Shown here: positions 54,476 to 62,858 of the stretch, in pieces
Layout: each line of letters opens with the position of its first letter
Position numbering within the stretch: position 1 is the first letter of the stretch
NCBI GenBank assembly: GCA_023387335.1
Contig: JAEWIF010000004.1
Span: 186,001 to 250,000, forward strand
From: Pseudomonadota bacterium
GTDB taxonomy: Bacteria > Pseudomonadota > Gammaproteobacteria > Burkholderiales > Burkholderiaceae_C
Direction: 5' to 3'
DNA: 64,000 nt
Program-made: the position numbers and the translations under genes
Notes under the pieces: model-generated
What the model saw: the letters and a program-made list of their open reading frames with translations, nothing else
What the model was told of the DNA's origin: nothing
Database searches by the model: none

Positions 54476-54979
54476 ATGAAGCGTGCTATTCAGAAGGGTT
54501 TCACCCTGATCGAACTGATGATCGTGGTCGCGATCATCGGTATCCTGGCCGCCGTCGCGCTGCCGGCTTACCAGGACTACACGGTCCGCGCCAAGATGTC
54601 TGAAGTGGTTCTGGCGGCTTCGCAGTGCCGTACCAGCATCACTGAGACGGTTCAGAGCGCTTCCGCTGTCTCCGCCTTCGTGGCTGGCGGCTGGGGTTGC
54701 GAGGCCTCCGCGCCGACCACTCAGTACGTGAATGAGATTGCGACCAACGCTGCCGGTGCGATTCGCGTGACCCCGAATGGCACCGCCATTCCGAAAGTCA
54801 ACGGTATGAACGTTGTTCTGGCTCCGATCAACAACATTACGCCCAGCGGGACCATCTCTGGTTGGCTGTGCGGTCCTGGCGCCGGCAGTTCTGCCGAGCA
54901 CACGAAGTACCTTCCCGGCTCCTGCCGTAGCGCGGACGCGAAAGTCACTGGCGCCAACGGCTTCGCCGCCACTAACTGA
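54476..54979 (+). CDS. pilA: Type IV major pilin PilA
   Basis: A 167-residue prepilin with an eight-residue basic leader (MKRAIQKG) cut before Phe, then FTLIELMIVVAIIGILAAVALPAYQ with the conserved Glu5. Four cysteines follow (in SQCRT, GWGCE, WLCGP and GSCRS), allowing a C-terminal disulfide loop. A strong AAGGAGGT site and a sigma-54 promoter indicate high expression. It forms the pilus fibre; downstream PglL-type genes suggest O-glycosylation. Confidence 0.96.
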   Translation: MKRAIQKGFTLIELMIVVAIIGILAAVALPAYQDYTVRAKMSEVVLAASQCRTSITETVQSASAVSAFVAGGWGCEASAPTTQYVNEIATNAAGAIRVTPNGTAIPKVNGMNVVLAPINNITPSGTISGWLCGPGAGSSAEHTKYLPGSCRSADAKVTGANGFAATN

Positions 54980-55016
54980 TCCAACTATTCAAGAGTCGGT
55001 GCTCCGGCTCAGAGGA

Positions 55017-55046
55017 AAAAGGGGCTCGAAAGAGCCCTTTCCTTTT
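55017..55046 (+). terminator. Intrinsic terminator after pilA
   Basis: GGGCTC-GAAA-GAGCCC (55022-55037) with flanking A and T runs (TTTCCTTTT). It abuts the start codon of the next gene at 55048, so read-through would set the level of the glycosyltransferase genes. Confidence 0.82.
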
Positions 55047-55047
55047 G

Positions 55048-56754
55048 ATGCGCCCAAACCTCAGCGGCATCTGCTTTCTGGCCGCGCTCTGCCTATTGCT
55101 GCTGGGCGTCGTGAATGCCAGTCACTTCCCGCCTTGGACCTCGTTCCACGCGGAAGCCCCACCATTCTTGGCAAGCACGCTCATTCTGGCTGGGTGCGCT
55201 TTTCAGCGGCCAAGGATTAGCGCAGGTATCGTGCTCGTGGCCGCGCTAGCGGCGCTGGCGTGGGCGCAACTCGCAAGCGGGCTGATCCCGCATGCGGGGG
55301 ACGCCTGGGTGGTGACGGCGTACTTGGCCGCCTTTGCCGCAGCATGGCTGGGCGGAGCCGCGGCGGCCTCCCCCGAAGACCGAGCCAAACTGATGTACGC
55401 GGTCACGGTCGCGATGGTGGCAATGGGGCTTCTGGCCGCGTTCCAGTGCCTCGCCCAATGGGCGCAAGTCGACGATCGCTGGGCTGAGTGGGTATTCCCG
55501 GCCGCTCAAAGCTCACGCGCGGTTGGCAATTTCGGGCAACCCAATCAGACCGCCACACTCCTGTTGATGGCCGTTGCGGCGGCCGGCTCTCTCGTCATTC
55601 AAGGGCGCCTTGGCTGGGCCGTAGGGTGGGCGTTGCTCCTCCTGCTCGGCTGGGCAGTAGTTGTGACACAGTCCCGCACGGCACTGCTTTCGACGGGCAT
55701 GCTGGTGGCGGGCTTGGTGGGCTTGAGCCTGTTAGTGCCTGCGCTGCGCCCCTGGCGCAAACACGCGCTCATCTGGCTGGGCTATGTGTTTGCTGCCACT
55801 TGGCTGTATCAGGTCGCCCCCGCCGTCCAAGGGACGAAAGGGCCCATCGGCGCCGAAGCAATGGTGTCGGTCGGGTTGCGACCCGTCCTGTGGGCGCAAC
55901 TCTCGCTCGCAGCCCTGCAGCAGCCCTGGTTCGGGTTCGGTTGGCTCCAGGTGAGCACCGCGCAACAGGCTGGCGCGATGCGCTTTCCTGGGATCGAGCA
56001 GACCAACTACGCCCACAACGTGATGCTCGACCTCATCGTCATGGTCGGCATCCCGATCGCTGTGGCGGTGCTGGCGGCAGCGGCTGTGTGGCTTGTGCGA
56101 CGCGCGCTCCGTCTATGGCACGAGCGCCCAGCCGAAGGTGCCATGGTGGGTGCGCTCTTCATGCTGATACCGTTCGCCGTCCACGCGCAACTCGAGCTTC
56201 CCCATGCGTATTCGTACTTCCTGGTTCCGGTCGGCTTGCTGCTCGGTGTGTTCGATGGAGCTACGCGAAACCCTGAAGAGGGTATCGAAGTTCCCCGCCC
56301 GGTGATCGCGGCTGCTGCAGCGATCATGATCGCGTTGTTCGGCGTTCTGGCCTACGAGTACTCCGCGGTCGAAGAGGACTTCCGGATCACTCGTTTCGAG
56401 AACCGGCATTTGGGTGAAACGCCTGGCGACTATGTCCCTCCCGCCCCGAAGTTTCTGACCCAACTGGGCGACATGCTGGCAGCCACGCGATTGCGCGCCA
56501 CTCGCAACATGCCCGAAGAGGAACTCGACACGCTGCTCCGAGCTTCGCGGCGTTACACCTGGGCGCCGCTGCAATTCCGCGCCGCACTCGCTTTGGCATT
56601 GAATCGCCGACCGAAAGAGGCCGCTGAGAACCTGCAGGTCATCAGAGACCTCTTCCCGAAGGACATCGTCAAAGAAGGACGCGACAATTGGGAACGCCTG
56701 CAGCGCGAGTCGTATCCGGAACTCAGCGCGGTGCCCTTCCCTCCGATCCGTTGA
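55048..56754 (+). CDS. PglL/Wzy-type O-oligosaccharyltransferase (first of two)
   Basis: A 568-residue membrane protein with about 12 helices. AVGNFGQPNQTATLLLM is the PglL_A motif. A long periplasmic Wzy_C-like loop contains RTALLSTG and GFGWLQVSTAQQ, with the histidine in NYAHNVMLDL. A TPR-like C-terminus begins around residue 480. Such enzymes transfer glycans from lipid carriers to pilin or make O-antigen polymers. Location beside pilA favours pilin glycosylation. The start is ATG 55048. Confidence 0.85.
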   Translation: MRPNLSGICFLAALCLLLLGVVNASHFPPWTSFHAEAPPFLASTLILAGCAFQRPRISAGIVLVAALAALAWAQLASGLIPHAGDAWVVTAYLAAFAAAWLGGAAAASPEDRAKLMYAVTVAMVAMGLLAAFQCLAQWAQVDDRWAEWVFPAAQSSRAVGNFGQPNQTATLLLMAVAAAGSLVIQGRLGWAVGWALLLLLGWAVVVTQSRTALLSTGMLVAGLVGLSLLVPALRPWRKHALIWLGYVFAATWLYQVAPAVQGTKGPIGAEAMVSVGLRPVLWAQLSLAALQQPWFGFGWLQVSTAQQAGAMRFPGIEQTNYAHNVMLDLIVMVGIPIAVAVLAAAAVWLVRRALRLWHERPAEGAMVGALFMLIPFAVHAQLELPHAYSYFLVPVGLLLGVFDGATRNPEEGIEVPRPVIAAAAAIMIALFGVLAYEYSAVEEDFRITRFENRHLGETPGDYVPPAPKFLTQLGDMLAATRLRATRNMPEEELDTLLRASRRYTWAPLQFRAALALALNRRPKEAAENLQVIRDLFPKDIVKEGRDNWERLQRESYPELSAVPFPPIR

Positions 56755-58361
56755 ACGCCAGACCTGCTGCCTCCAACCCCTGGCTCGCGGCATCACTGAC
56801 CGCCATCCCCTGGCTGAACCCGTTCACGTTCGGGCCGATGTCGGGCGCGGTCCCGTGGATGGTCAGCTTCGCGTGCACGCTCCTGCTGTGGTTGCTTGCG
56901 CGGCACTCGGACCCTCGGGTGCACTGGGGTATCGCGGCAGCAACTGCTCTGAGCGTCCTCTGGACCGCAGTTGTCCACCACGCTGGGTCCGAGGCGTTCT
57001 ACCTCGGCGCCGGGCTGGTCTTGATGGTGATTGCAGCCGCACTTCCGTCGAGGCCTTCCGTCGCGGATGGGATCCAGCGCGGACTTCTGATTGCTGCGGC
57101 ATTGAACGCGCTCATCGGGCTCGGTCAATACTTTGCAGTTGCACCGCACCTGCAGCCTTGGGTCTTTGCCGGCAACGCAGGGGAGGCGTTCGGCAACTTG
57201 CGTCAGCCCAATCAGTACGTTTCGCTCTGCTGGATGGGAGTCGCGCTGCTGCTTTTCGGCCGACCAAAGTTTTCGCAGAACATCTCCCTTTCGCTAGCGG
57301 TCCTGCTGGCCGTGGCGGCGGCGGCGTCGACGTCTCGCACAGGCCTCTTGCAGGGACTTCTGGTTCTTGTCCTGGCAGTAGCGTGGCCCGGCGATGCACG
57401 CCGGCGAAGACTGTTGCTCTGCATCACGGCACTCGCCACCTATTTCTGCGCGGCCGCGCTGTTGCCATTGCTGCTTCAAACACTGACGGGCGAGCTTCCT
57501 GCGAGGACGCTCTGGAGTCGCTTCGGCGCAGGCGACTCCTGCAGCAGCCGTGCCGTGCTGTGGTCCAACGTGCTGCACTTGATCGCTCAGAAGCCGTTCG
57601 TCGGCTGGGGTTGGGGCGAACTCGACTACGCCCATTTCGCCACGCTCTATCCCGGAGCGCGCTTCTGCGACATCCTCGACAACGCGCACAACCTACCCCT
57701 CCATCTCGCCGTCGAGCTTGGCGTGCCTGCGGCGGTGCTGATCTCGGCATTCGTGATTGGGTGGATAGTTCGGCAGCGACCCTGGGCGGAGCGGGATCAA
57801 CAGCGACAATGCGCGTGGGCCTTGCTGCTGCTTCTGCTGCTTCACAGCATGCTGGAGTACCCGATGTGGTACGGCCCGTTCCAGCTTGTCCTCGGCGCGA
57901 GCATCGGCTGGTTGCGAACGGACGCATCAACGTCGTCGGTCCTTCGCTTTCCGAGGCTTTCGACGGCCGTAGCGACGCTGCTGCTGGTCGCTACCGCCTA
58001 CGCCGGCTGGGACTATGTGAGAGTGAGCCAGGCGTACCTCCAGCCGGAGCAACGCTTGAGCCGTTGGCGGGAGGCTCCGGTTTCGCAGGCAAGCGGATCG
58101 TGGCTTTTCGCCAACCAGGTCGCCTTCGCAGAACTGACGACCACCGAGCTGACGCGGGCGAACGCGACCTGGATGTATGAGGCGTCGAAGAAGATGCTCC
58201 ATTACTCCCCGGAGCCGCGCGTGGTCGAGCGCGCCGTGGAAAGTGCCTCCCTGGTCGGAAAAGAGTCGGAGGCGCTGCTGCAATTGGCGCGGTTCCGAGC
58301 GGCATTTCCCCGTGAGTACGAGGCTTGGCGGAACAACGCCGCGCTTCCCCGTCAGGACTGA
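56751..58361 (+). CDS. PglL/Wzy-type O-oligosaccharyltransferase (second of two)
   Basis: A 536-residue membrane protein of the same family as its neighbour. It has the QPNQ motif in AFGNLRQPNQYVSL, SRTGLLQGLLVLV, and the loop segment WGWGELDYAHFATLY and DNAHNLPLHLAVELG. Start TTG 56751 overlaps the previous stop (TTGA), so they are coupled. The two are divergent paralogues, suggesting different acceptors or glycans (inference). Its end overlaps the convergent moaC by 10 bases. Confidence 0.84.
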   Translation: MNARPAASNPWLAASLTAIPWLNPFTFGPMSGAVPWMVSFACTLLLWLLARHSDPRVHWGIAAATALSVLWTAVVHHAGSEAFYLGAGLVLMVIAAALPSRPSVADGIQRGLLIAAALNALIGLGQYFAVAPHLQPWVFAGNAGEAFGNLRQPNQYVSLCWMGVALLLFGRPKFSQNISLSLAVLLAVAAAASTSRTGLLQGLLVLVLAVAWPGDARRRRLLLCITALATYFCAAALLPLLLQTLTGELPARTLWSRFGAGDSCSSRAVLWSNVLHLIAQKPFVGWGWGELDYAHFATLYPGARFCDILDNAHNLPLHLAVELGVPAAVLISAFVIGWIVRQRPWAERDQQRQCAWALLLLLLLHSMLEYPMWYGPFQLVLGASIGWLRTDASTSSVLRFPRLSTAVATLLLVATAYAGWDYVRVSQAYLQPEQRLSRWREAPVSQASGSWLFANQVAFAELTTTELTRANATWMYEASKKMLHYSPEPRVVERAVESASLVGKESEALLQLARFRAAFPREYEAWRNNAALPRQD

Positions 58362-58840
58362 ACGAAGCTCCCCGACTTCCCCCCGTGCTTCTCCAGCAGC
58401 CGCATGCCGGTGATCGTCATCCCCCGATCCACCGCCTTGCACATGTCGTAGATCGTGAGCAGGCCCACGTTGACGGCCGTCAGCGCCTCCATCTCGACTC
58501 CGGTCGGACCGACTGTTTCCACGGTGGCAGTGCATTCAACGGCGGCGGGTGAGTCGCTCCGTGCGGGCTCGAGGGCAAACTCGATGGCCACCCGGGTCAG
58601 CGCCAGCGGGTGACAGAGCGGGATCAGGTCGCTGGTCTTCTTGGCGCCCTGGATCGCGGCGATGCGTGCGATACCGAGCACGTCGCCCTTCTTCACATTC
58701 CCGCTCTGGATGAGCGCGAAAGTAGCCGGTAGCATCTCGATCCGGCCACGTGCCACCGCGGTGCGGTGTGTCGCCGGCTTGGCCGCCACATCCACCATGT
58801 GGGCCTGGCCGCGTTCGTCGAAATGGGTCAATCCGCTCAT
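58352..58840 (-). CDS. moaC: Cyclic pyranopterin monophosphate synthase MoaC
   Basis: A 162-residue molybdenum-cofactor enzyme that completes cyclic pyranopterin phosphate. Motifs: THFDERGQAHMVDV, GARIAAIQ-type helix GIARIAAIQGAKKTSDLIPLC, LCHPLAL and GVEMEALTAVNVGLLTIYDMCK. It runs opposite to the pilin cluster. Its start codon shares two bases with the divergent TfpX-like gene. No other moa genes are in the window. Confidence 0.95.
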   Translation of the reverse strand: MSGLTHFDERGQAHMVDVAAKPATHRTAVARGRIEMLPATFALIQSGNVKKGDVLGIARIAAIQGAKKTSDLIPLCHPLALTRVAIEFALEPARSDSPAAVECTATVETVGPTGVEMEALTAVNVGLLTIYDMCKAVDRGMTITGMRLLEKHGGKSGSFVQS

Positions 58841-59639
58841 GCAACAACCATCCGTTCAGGCCGGTCATCATACGGCTGCCTTCGACTGGCGCACTCGTCT
58901 GCGCGCCGCCCTCATCCATCTCTCGCTCAGTGCTCTGGTCGCCGCGCTGGCCGGCCTGCTGGTCTTCGGACTCTGGTACCCCTATCCGTATCGCGACATT
59001 TCCGGTGGCAGTGAGCTGTTCCGCCTGGTCGTGGCCGTCGACGTGGTTCTGGGGCCGCTGATCACGTTCGCCATCTTCAACAAGTCCAAGCCGCGCAAGG
59101 AGCTGCGAAAGGACTTGGCCGTCGTCGGCCTGCTGCAGCTGGCCGGCCTCGTGTATGGCATGTGGACCGTCCATCTGGCGCGTCCTGTTCACATGGTGTT
59201 CGAGTACGACAGGTTCCGGGTGGTGCATCAGGTCGAAATACCGATGGATCTCGCAGACCGCACCCCTCGCGGCATCGAAGTGATTCCGTTCGGTGGACCG
59301 ACCCTCCTGTCGATCCGGCCGTTCCGGAACTCCAACGAGCAGATGGAGTTGACCTTGGCCGCGCTCGGGGGTGTCCACCTGGCGGCGCGCCCCGACCTGT
59401 GGCAACCCTATGAGGACGGACGCGCGGCCATCCTGGCTGCCGCCAAGCCCGTCTCCGAACTGAAGAGCCGCTTCGCGCCGCGCGCCGCCGAGATCGACCA
59501 ACTGGTTCGCGAGGCCGGCAGCGATCCCGCGCGCGCCGCATACTTGCCTTTGATCGCACGCAAGGCCGAAGGCTGGACGGTGCTGCTCGATGGTTCGAGC
59601 GCCAAGGTGCTCGGTTACGTGCCACTGGACTCGTTTTGA
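58839..59639 (+). CDS. TfpX/TfpZ-family type IV pilin accessory protein
   Basis: A 266-residue inner-membrane protein. LIHLSLSALVAALAG and LVFGLWYPYPYRDISGG, then VVAVDVVLGPLITFAIFNKSKP and RKELRKDLAVVGLLQLAG are the family's N-terminal membrane block; the rest is periplasmic. These proteins assist assembly or stability of specific pilins. ATG 58839 overlaps the moaC start. It belongs to the pilin region despite the intervening moaC. Confidence 0.87.
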   Translation: MQQPSVQAGHHTAAFDWRTRLRAALIHLSLSALVAALAGLLVFGLWYPYPYRDISGGSELFRLVVAVDVVLGPLITFAIFNKSKPRKELRKDLAVVGLLQLAGLVYGMWTVHLARPVHMVFEYDRFRVVHQVEIPMDLADRTPRGIEVIPFGGPTLLSIRPFRNSNEQMELTLAALGGVHLAARPDLWQPYEDGRAAILAAAKPVSELKSRFAPRAAEIDQLVREAGSDPARAAYLPLIARKAEGWTVLLDGSSAKVLGYVPLDSF

Positions 59640-61144
59640 CACGTTCACCCCTGAACTCGCTCCGCCAAGCCACGACGCTGCTGCTGGTGGCGTCGCTGCT
59701 GGCGCCGCCGCTAGCCCACGCCCAACTCCCCACCCTCGGCGACGGCAGCGAAATGTCCAGCGCCGCCGAGCGCCGCCTCGGCGAGCGCATCGCGCGCGAG
59801 CTCTACCGCGACCCCGACTACATCGACGACCCGGTCCTGGTCGAGTACGTGCGCGGCATCTGGCAGCCGCTGCTCGACGCGGCGCGGGCGCGCGGAGAGC
59901 TCAATGCCGAGCTGGACGAGCGCTTCGCCTGGCAGGTGCTGCTGGGCAAGGACCGCAGCGTGAACGCGTTCGCTTTGCCGGGCGGTTGGCTCGGCTTGCA
60001 CCTCGGGCTGGTCAGCGTGACGGCCAGCCGCGATGAGCTGGCCTCGGTGCTGGCGCACGAACTCAGCCACGTGACGCAGCGGCACATCTCGCGGCTGATG
60101 ACGCAGGAAAAGCGCCAGGGTCCGCTGGTGATCGCGGCCATGATCCTGGGCGCGCTGGCCGCCCGCAAGAACGGCGATGCCGCCAACGCAGTGATCAGCG
60201 GCAGCCAGGCGATGGCGATGCAGAACCAGCTGAATTTCTCGCGCGACATGGAGCGCGAGGCCGACCGCGTGGGCTACGGCGTGCTGACGCAGGCGGGGTT
60301 CGATCCGCAGGGCTTCGTGTCGATGTTCGACAAGCTGAACCAGGCCTCGCGCCTGAACGACAGCGGCACCTACCCGTACCTGCGCACCCACCCCATGACC
60401 ACGGAGCGCAGCGCGGACATGCAGGCGCGGCTGCAGCTCGCGCCACGCGAGCGCGTCGATGCTCCGGCGCAGCTGGAACACGCCTTGATGGCGGCACGCG
60501 CGCGGGCGCTGTCCAGCACCGGCGTGGACAGCCTGCGCGCGCTGGTCAGCGAAGCGGCCAGCCTGCCCTCCGGCGCACCGGCGCAGCGCCGCGCGGCCAC
60601 GCTCTACGCCGGCAGCCTGGCGGCCTCGAAGCTGCGCGATCACGGCGTTGCGGTGATGTACGCGCAACGCCTGGCGGACGAACAGCGCGATGCGCCCGCG
60701 GCCGCGCGCCACGCACGTCTCCTGCTGGCCGAAGTGGCCCTGGCCGGCGGCCGCACCGAGCGCGCGTTGCCGCTGCTCGATGCCAACTCGCGCTCGCGGC
60801 CCGAGATGCTGCTGCGATCGCAGGCGCGGCTGGCTTCGGGCGGCGCCTCCGAAGTCGCGCAGCAGCTGCAGTCCTGGGTGGCCACGCAGCCGCGCGACGC
60901 GCTGGCCTGGCAGGTCCTGGCCCACGCCTACCAGGCGCAGGGCCAGACGGTGCGTGCCGTGCGGGCCGAGGCGGAGGCGCAGGTCGCGCTGCTCGATTAC
61001 CAGGCGGCGGTGGATCGGCTGAAGGCCGCGCAGGACCTGCTGCGCCGCGGCGGCGGGGGCGGCGACCACATCGAGGCCTCGATCATCGACACCCGCACGC
61101 GGCAGGTGGAGCTACTTCTTCGGGAACAGGCGCTCGAGCGCTGA
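59636..61144 (+). CDS. M48-family periplasmic metalloprotease, BepA-like
   Basis: A 502-residue protein with a signal peptide (to about LAHAQ). The zinc motif HELSHVTQRH and the third ligand in EREADRVGY mark the M48 protease. A C-terminal TPR-like region (about 300-480) follows. BepA in E. coli checks outer-membrane protein assembly, including LptD. Start TTG 59636 overlaps the TfpX-like stop (TTGA). Its end overlaps the convergent YvlD-like gene by 33 bases. Confidence 0.92.
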   Translation: MTRSPLNSLRQATTLLLVASLLAPPLAHAQLPTLGDGSEMSSAAERRLGERIARELYRDPDYIDDPVLVEYVRGIWQPLLDAARARGELNAELDERFAWQVLLGKDRSVNAFALPGGWLGLHLGLVSVTASRDELASVLAHELSHVTQRHISRLMTQEKRQGPLVIAAMILGALAARKNGDAANAVISGSQAMAMQNQLNFSRDMEREADRVGYGVLTQAGFDPQGFVSMFDKLNQASRLNDSGTYPYLRTHPMTTERSADMQARLQLAPRERVDAPAQLEHALMAARARALSSTGVDSLRALVSEAASLPSGAPAQRRAATLYAGSLAASKLRDHGVAVMYAQRLADEQRDAPAAARHARLLLAEVALAGGRTERALPLLDANSRSRPEMLLRSQARLASGGASEVAQQLQSWVATQPRDALAWQVLAHAYQAQGQTVRAVRAEAEAQVALLDYQAAVDRLKAAQDLLRRGGGGGDHIEASIIDTRTRQVELLLREQALER

Positions 61145-61465
61145 TTCGATCACCACGCCGATGGCGGAGTAGATCAGCGAGCCCACCAGCGCCGGCAGGA
61201 AGCCCTTGACGTTGAAGTCCTGCATGACGGTGGCCGCGGCCCAGAACATCAGGGCGTTGATCACGAACAGGAACAGGCCGAGCGTGAGCACGGTCACCGG
61301 CAGCGTGAGCACCACCAGCACCGGCCTCACCACCATGTTGAACAGGCCGATGACGAAGGCGGCGATCAGCGCCGCGGTGAAGTTCTTCACCTCCACGCCG
61401 GTGTAGACGTAGGCCACGAAGAGCAGCGCCATCGCGCTGAGCAGCCATTTGGCGATCAGCTTCAT
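61112..61465 (-). CDS. YvlD/phage_holin_4-type membrane protein
   Basis: A 117-residue protein with four hydrophobic helices (VYTGVEVKNFTAALIAAF, LFNMVVRPVLVVLTLPV, LGLFLFVINALMFW) typical of the PF04020-type family. Despite the 'holin' family name it is a chromosomal housekeeping-type membrane protein, and no phage genes surround it. The ATG at 61465 was chosen. Confidence 0.88.
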   Translation of the reverse strand: MKLIAKWLLSAMALLFVAYVYTGVEVKNFTAALIAAFVIGLFNMVVRPVLVVLTLPVTVLTLGLFLFVINALMFWAAATVMQDFNVKGFLPALVGSLIYSAIGVVIESALERLFPKK

Positions 61466-61542
61466 CGCGGGCGAGGATATCACCGGGTCCGCCCGGCGCG
61501 GGCCCATGGCCGGGGCTATCATCCGTGCCCCCATTCGTACCC

Positions 61543-61980
61543 ATGGCCGGAATCCACATCACCGACATCGAAGCCGCCATCAACTGGTGGCGCGAGCGCG
61601 AGCCTTCGCCCGACGGCGTGACGCTGGCGCCGCAGTTGCGCGCGCTGGCCGAGGTGTACGCGCTGATGGTGTACTACCACGAGGACGAGGCCGACGAGAA
61701 CGGCTTCCCCGCCGAGGCCTACGCGGCCTGGAAGGCCTGGTACGACACCACCCCCGACACGCCGTGCATCGCGATCTGCTCCACCAGCCAGGGCGACGAC
61801 AGCTGCAAGGGGTGCGGCCGCAGCTTCGAGGAAGTGCAGCTCTGGCCCGAGATGACGCCCGCGGCCAAGCGCCAGACGTGGCGCCGCATCACGCTGCAGG
61901 GCGACGCCTGGCGGTTCAACCGCTACGCCGAGCGCGCCGCCGAGGGGCCGGCGCCGCCGAAGAAGGACGAGAAAGCCTGA
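61543..61980 (+). CDS. DUF3717/DUF1289 protein
   Basis: A 145-residue protein with two parts. The N-terminal ITDIEAAINWWREREPSPDG fits DUF3717. The C-terminal PCIAICSTSQGDDSCKGCGRS fits DUF1289, a small cysteine-rich putative metal-binding module. Function is unknown. A GTG at 61525 is an alternative start. The next gene overlaps by one base. Confidence 0.85.
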   Translation: MAGIHITDIEAAINWWREREPSPDGVTLAPQLRALAEVYALMVYYHEDEADENGFPAEAYAAWKAWYDTTPDTPCIAICSTSQGDDSCKGCGRSFEEVQLWPEMTPAAKRQTWRRITLQGDAWRFNRYAERAAEGPAPPKKDEKA

Positions 61981-62285
61981 TGCTGCGCCTGGCCCGCGCC
62001 CCGAACATCGCGATCGCGGCGCTGTGGGTGGACCTGCTGCGCCAGGCCGGCTTCGACGCTTCGCTGCAGCGTTACTTCCTGGGTGCAGCGGCAGGCGAAC
62101 TGCCGCCCGATCAATGCCTGCCCGAGGTGTGGATCGCCGACCGCGCGCAGGAGGCCGGCGCGCGCGAACTGCTCGCGCAGATCCAGAGCGCGCCACAACA
62201 CCGCTGGGCCTGCGCCTGCGGCGAGATCGTGGAAGGCGGATTCGAGAGTTGCTGGAACTGCGGCCGGCCGATGCCGCAGCCCTGA
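61980..62285 (+). CDS. DUF2007-like small protein with zinc ribbon
   Basis: A 101-residue protein. The first 75 residues resemble DUF2007 signal-transducer-like proteins (IAIAALWVDLLRQAGF, EVWIAD). The end has CACGEIVEGGFESCWNCG, a four-cysteine zinc-ribbon-like knuckle. Its ATG shares one base with the stop of the preceding gene (TGATG). Confidence 0.82.
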   Translation: MLRLARAPNIAIAALWVDLLRQAGFDASLQRYFLGAAAGELPPDQCLPEVWIADRAQEAGARELLAQIQSAPQHRWACACGEIVEGGFESCWNCGRPMPQP

Positions 62286-62297
62286 TCGGTCACGCTG

Positions 62298-62858
62298 CTA
62301 TTTCCAGCGCACCGGTTCGACGTCGACGGTGCCCTTGGCACCGGAGAGCATCAGCGCGCCTTCCTGGATCGTCGCCTGCAGCTGCATGCTGCGTTCGGCC
62401 AGCGTGGCCAGCGTCTGCGACGCAGCGGCGGGGATGCGCCACACCTGCAGCCTGTCGAGGCGCGTGAGCTTGCTTTCGATGCCACGCCACCAGACTTCGG
62501 CGGCGTGCGAGAACGCGTACACCAGCACCTGGTCGGCCTTGGAGCAGGCGCGAGCCAGCGGCTTGTCCTCGGGTTGGCCCACCTCGATCCACAGGCGCGT
62601 GCGGCCCGTGAAGTCGCGCAGCGACACGTCGGGATCGTCCGGATCGGACAAGCCGGCGCCGAAGGCCAGCGTGCCGTCGCCGTTGCATTCGGTCTGCAGC
62701 GCGTGCGCGTTGAGCGCCAGGGCGGCCAGCCGCACCATCATGCGTTCGTCGGTCTCGCTCGGATGGCGCGCCAGCGTGAGCGCGTGGTCGGCGTAGTAGC
62801 CGCGGTCGATGTCGGCGACCGCCAGCTGCGCCTTGAAGACGGTGGACTTGAGGGCCAT
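62298..62858 (-). CDS. yaeQ: YaeQ-family protein
   Basis: A 186-residue protein of the YaeQ family, an endonuclease-like (PD-(D/E)XK) fold. Signature segments are STVFKAQLAVADIDRGYYAD, HPSETDERMMVRLAAL, and WIEVGQPEDKPLARACSKAD. Function is not settled. Its start codon shares a base with the purB stop. Confidence 0.93.
   Translation of the reverse strand: MALKSTVFKAQLAVADIDRGYYADHALTLARHPSETDERMMVRLAALALNAHALQTECNGDGTLAFGAGLSDPDDPDVSLRDFTGRTRLWIEVGQPEDKPLARACSKADQVLVYAFSHAAEVWWRGIESKLTRLDRLQVWRIPAAASQTLATLAERSMQLQATIQEGALMLSGAKGTVDVEPVRWK

Noticed and set aside
61112..61465. Phage holin (family name) as evidence of a prophage
   Set aside because: The family is widespread in chromosomes without phage; no phage structural, integrase or lysis genes are near.
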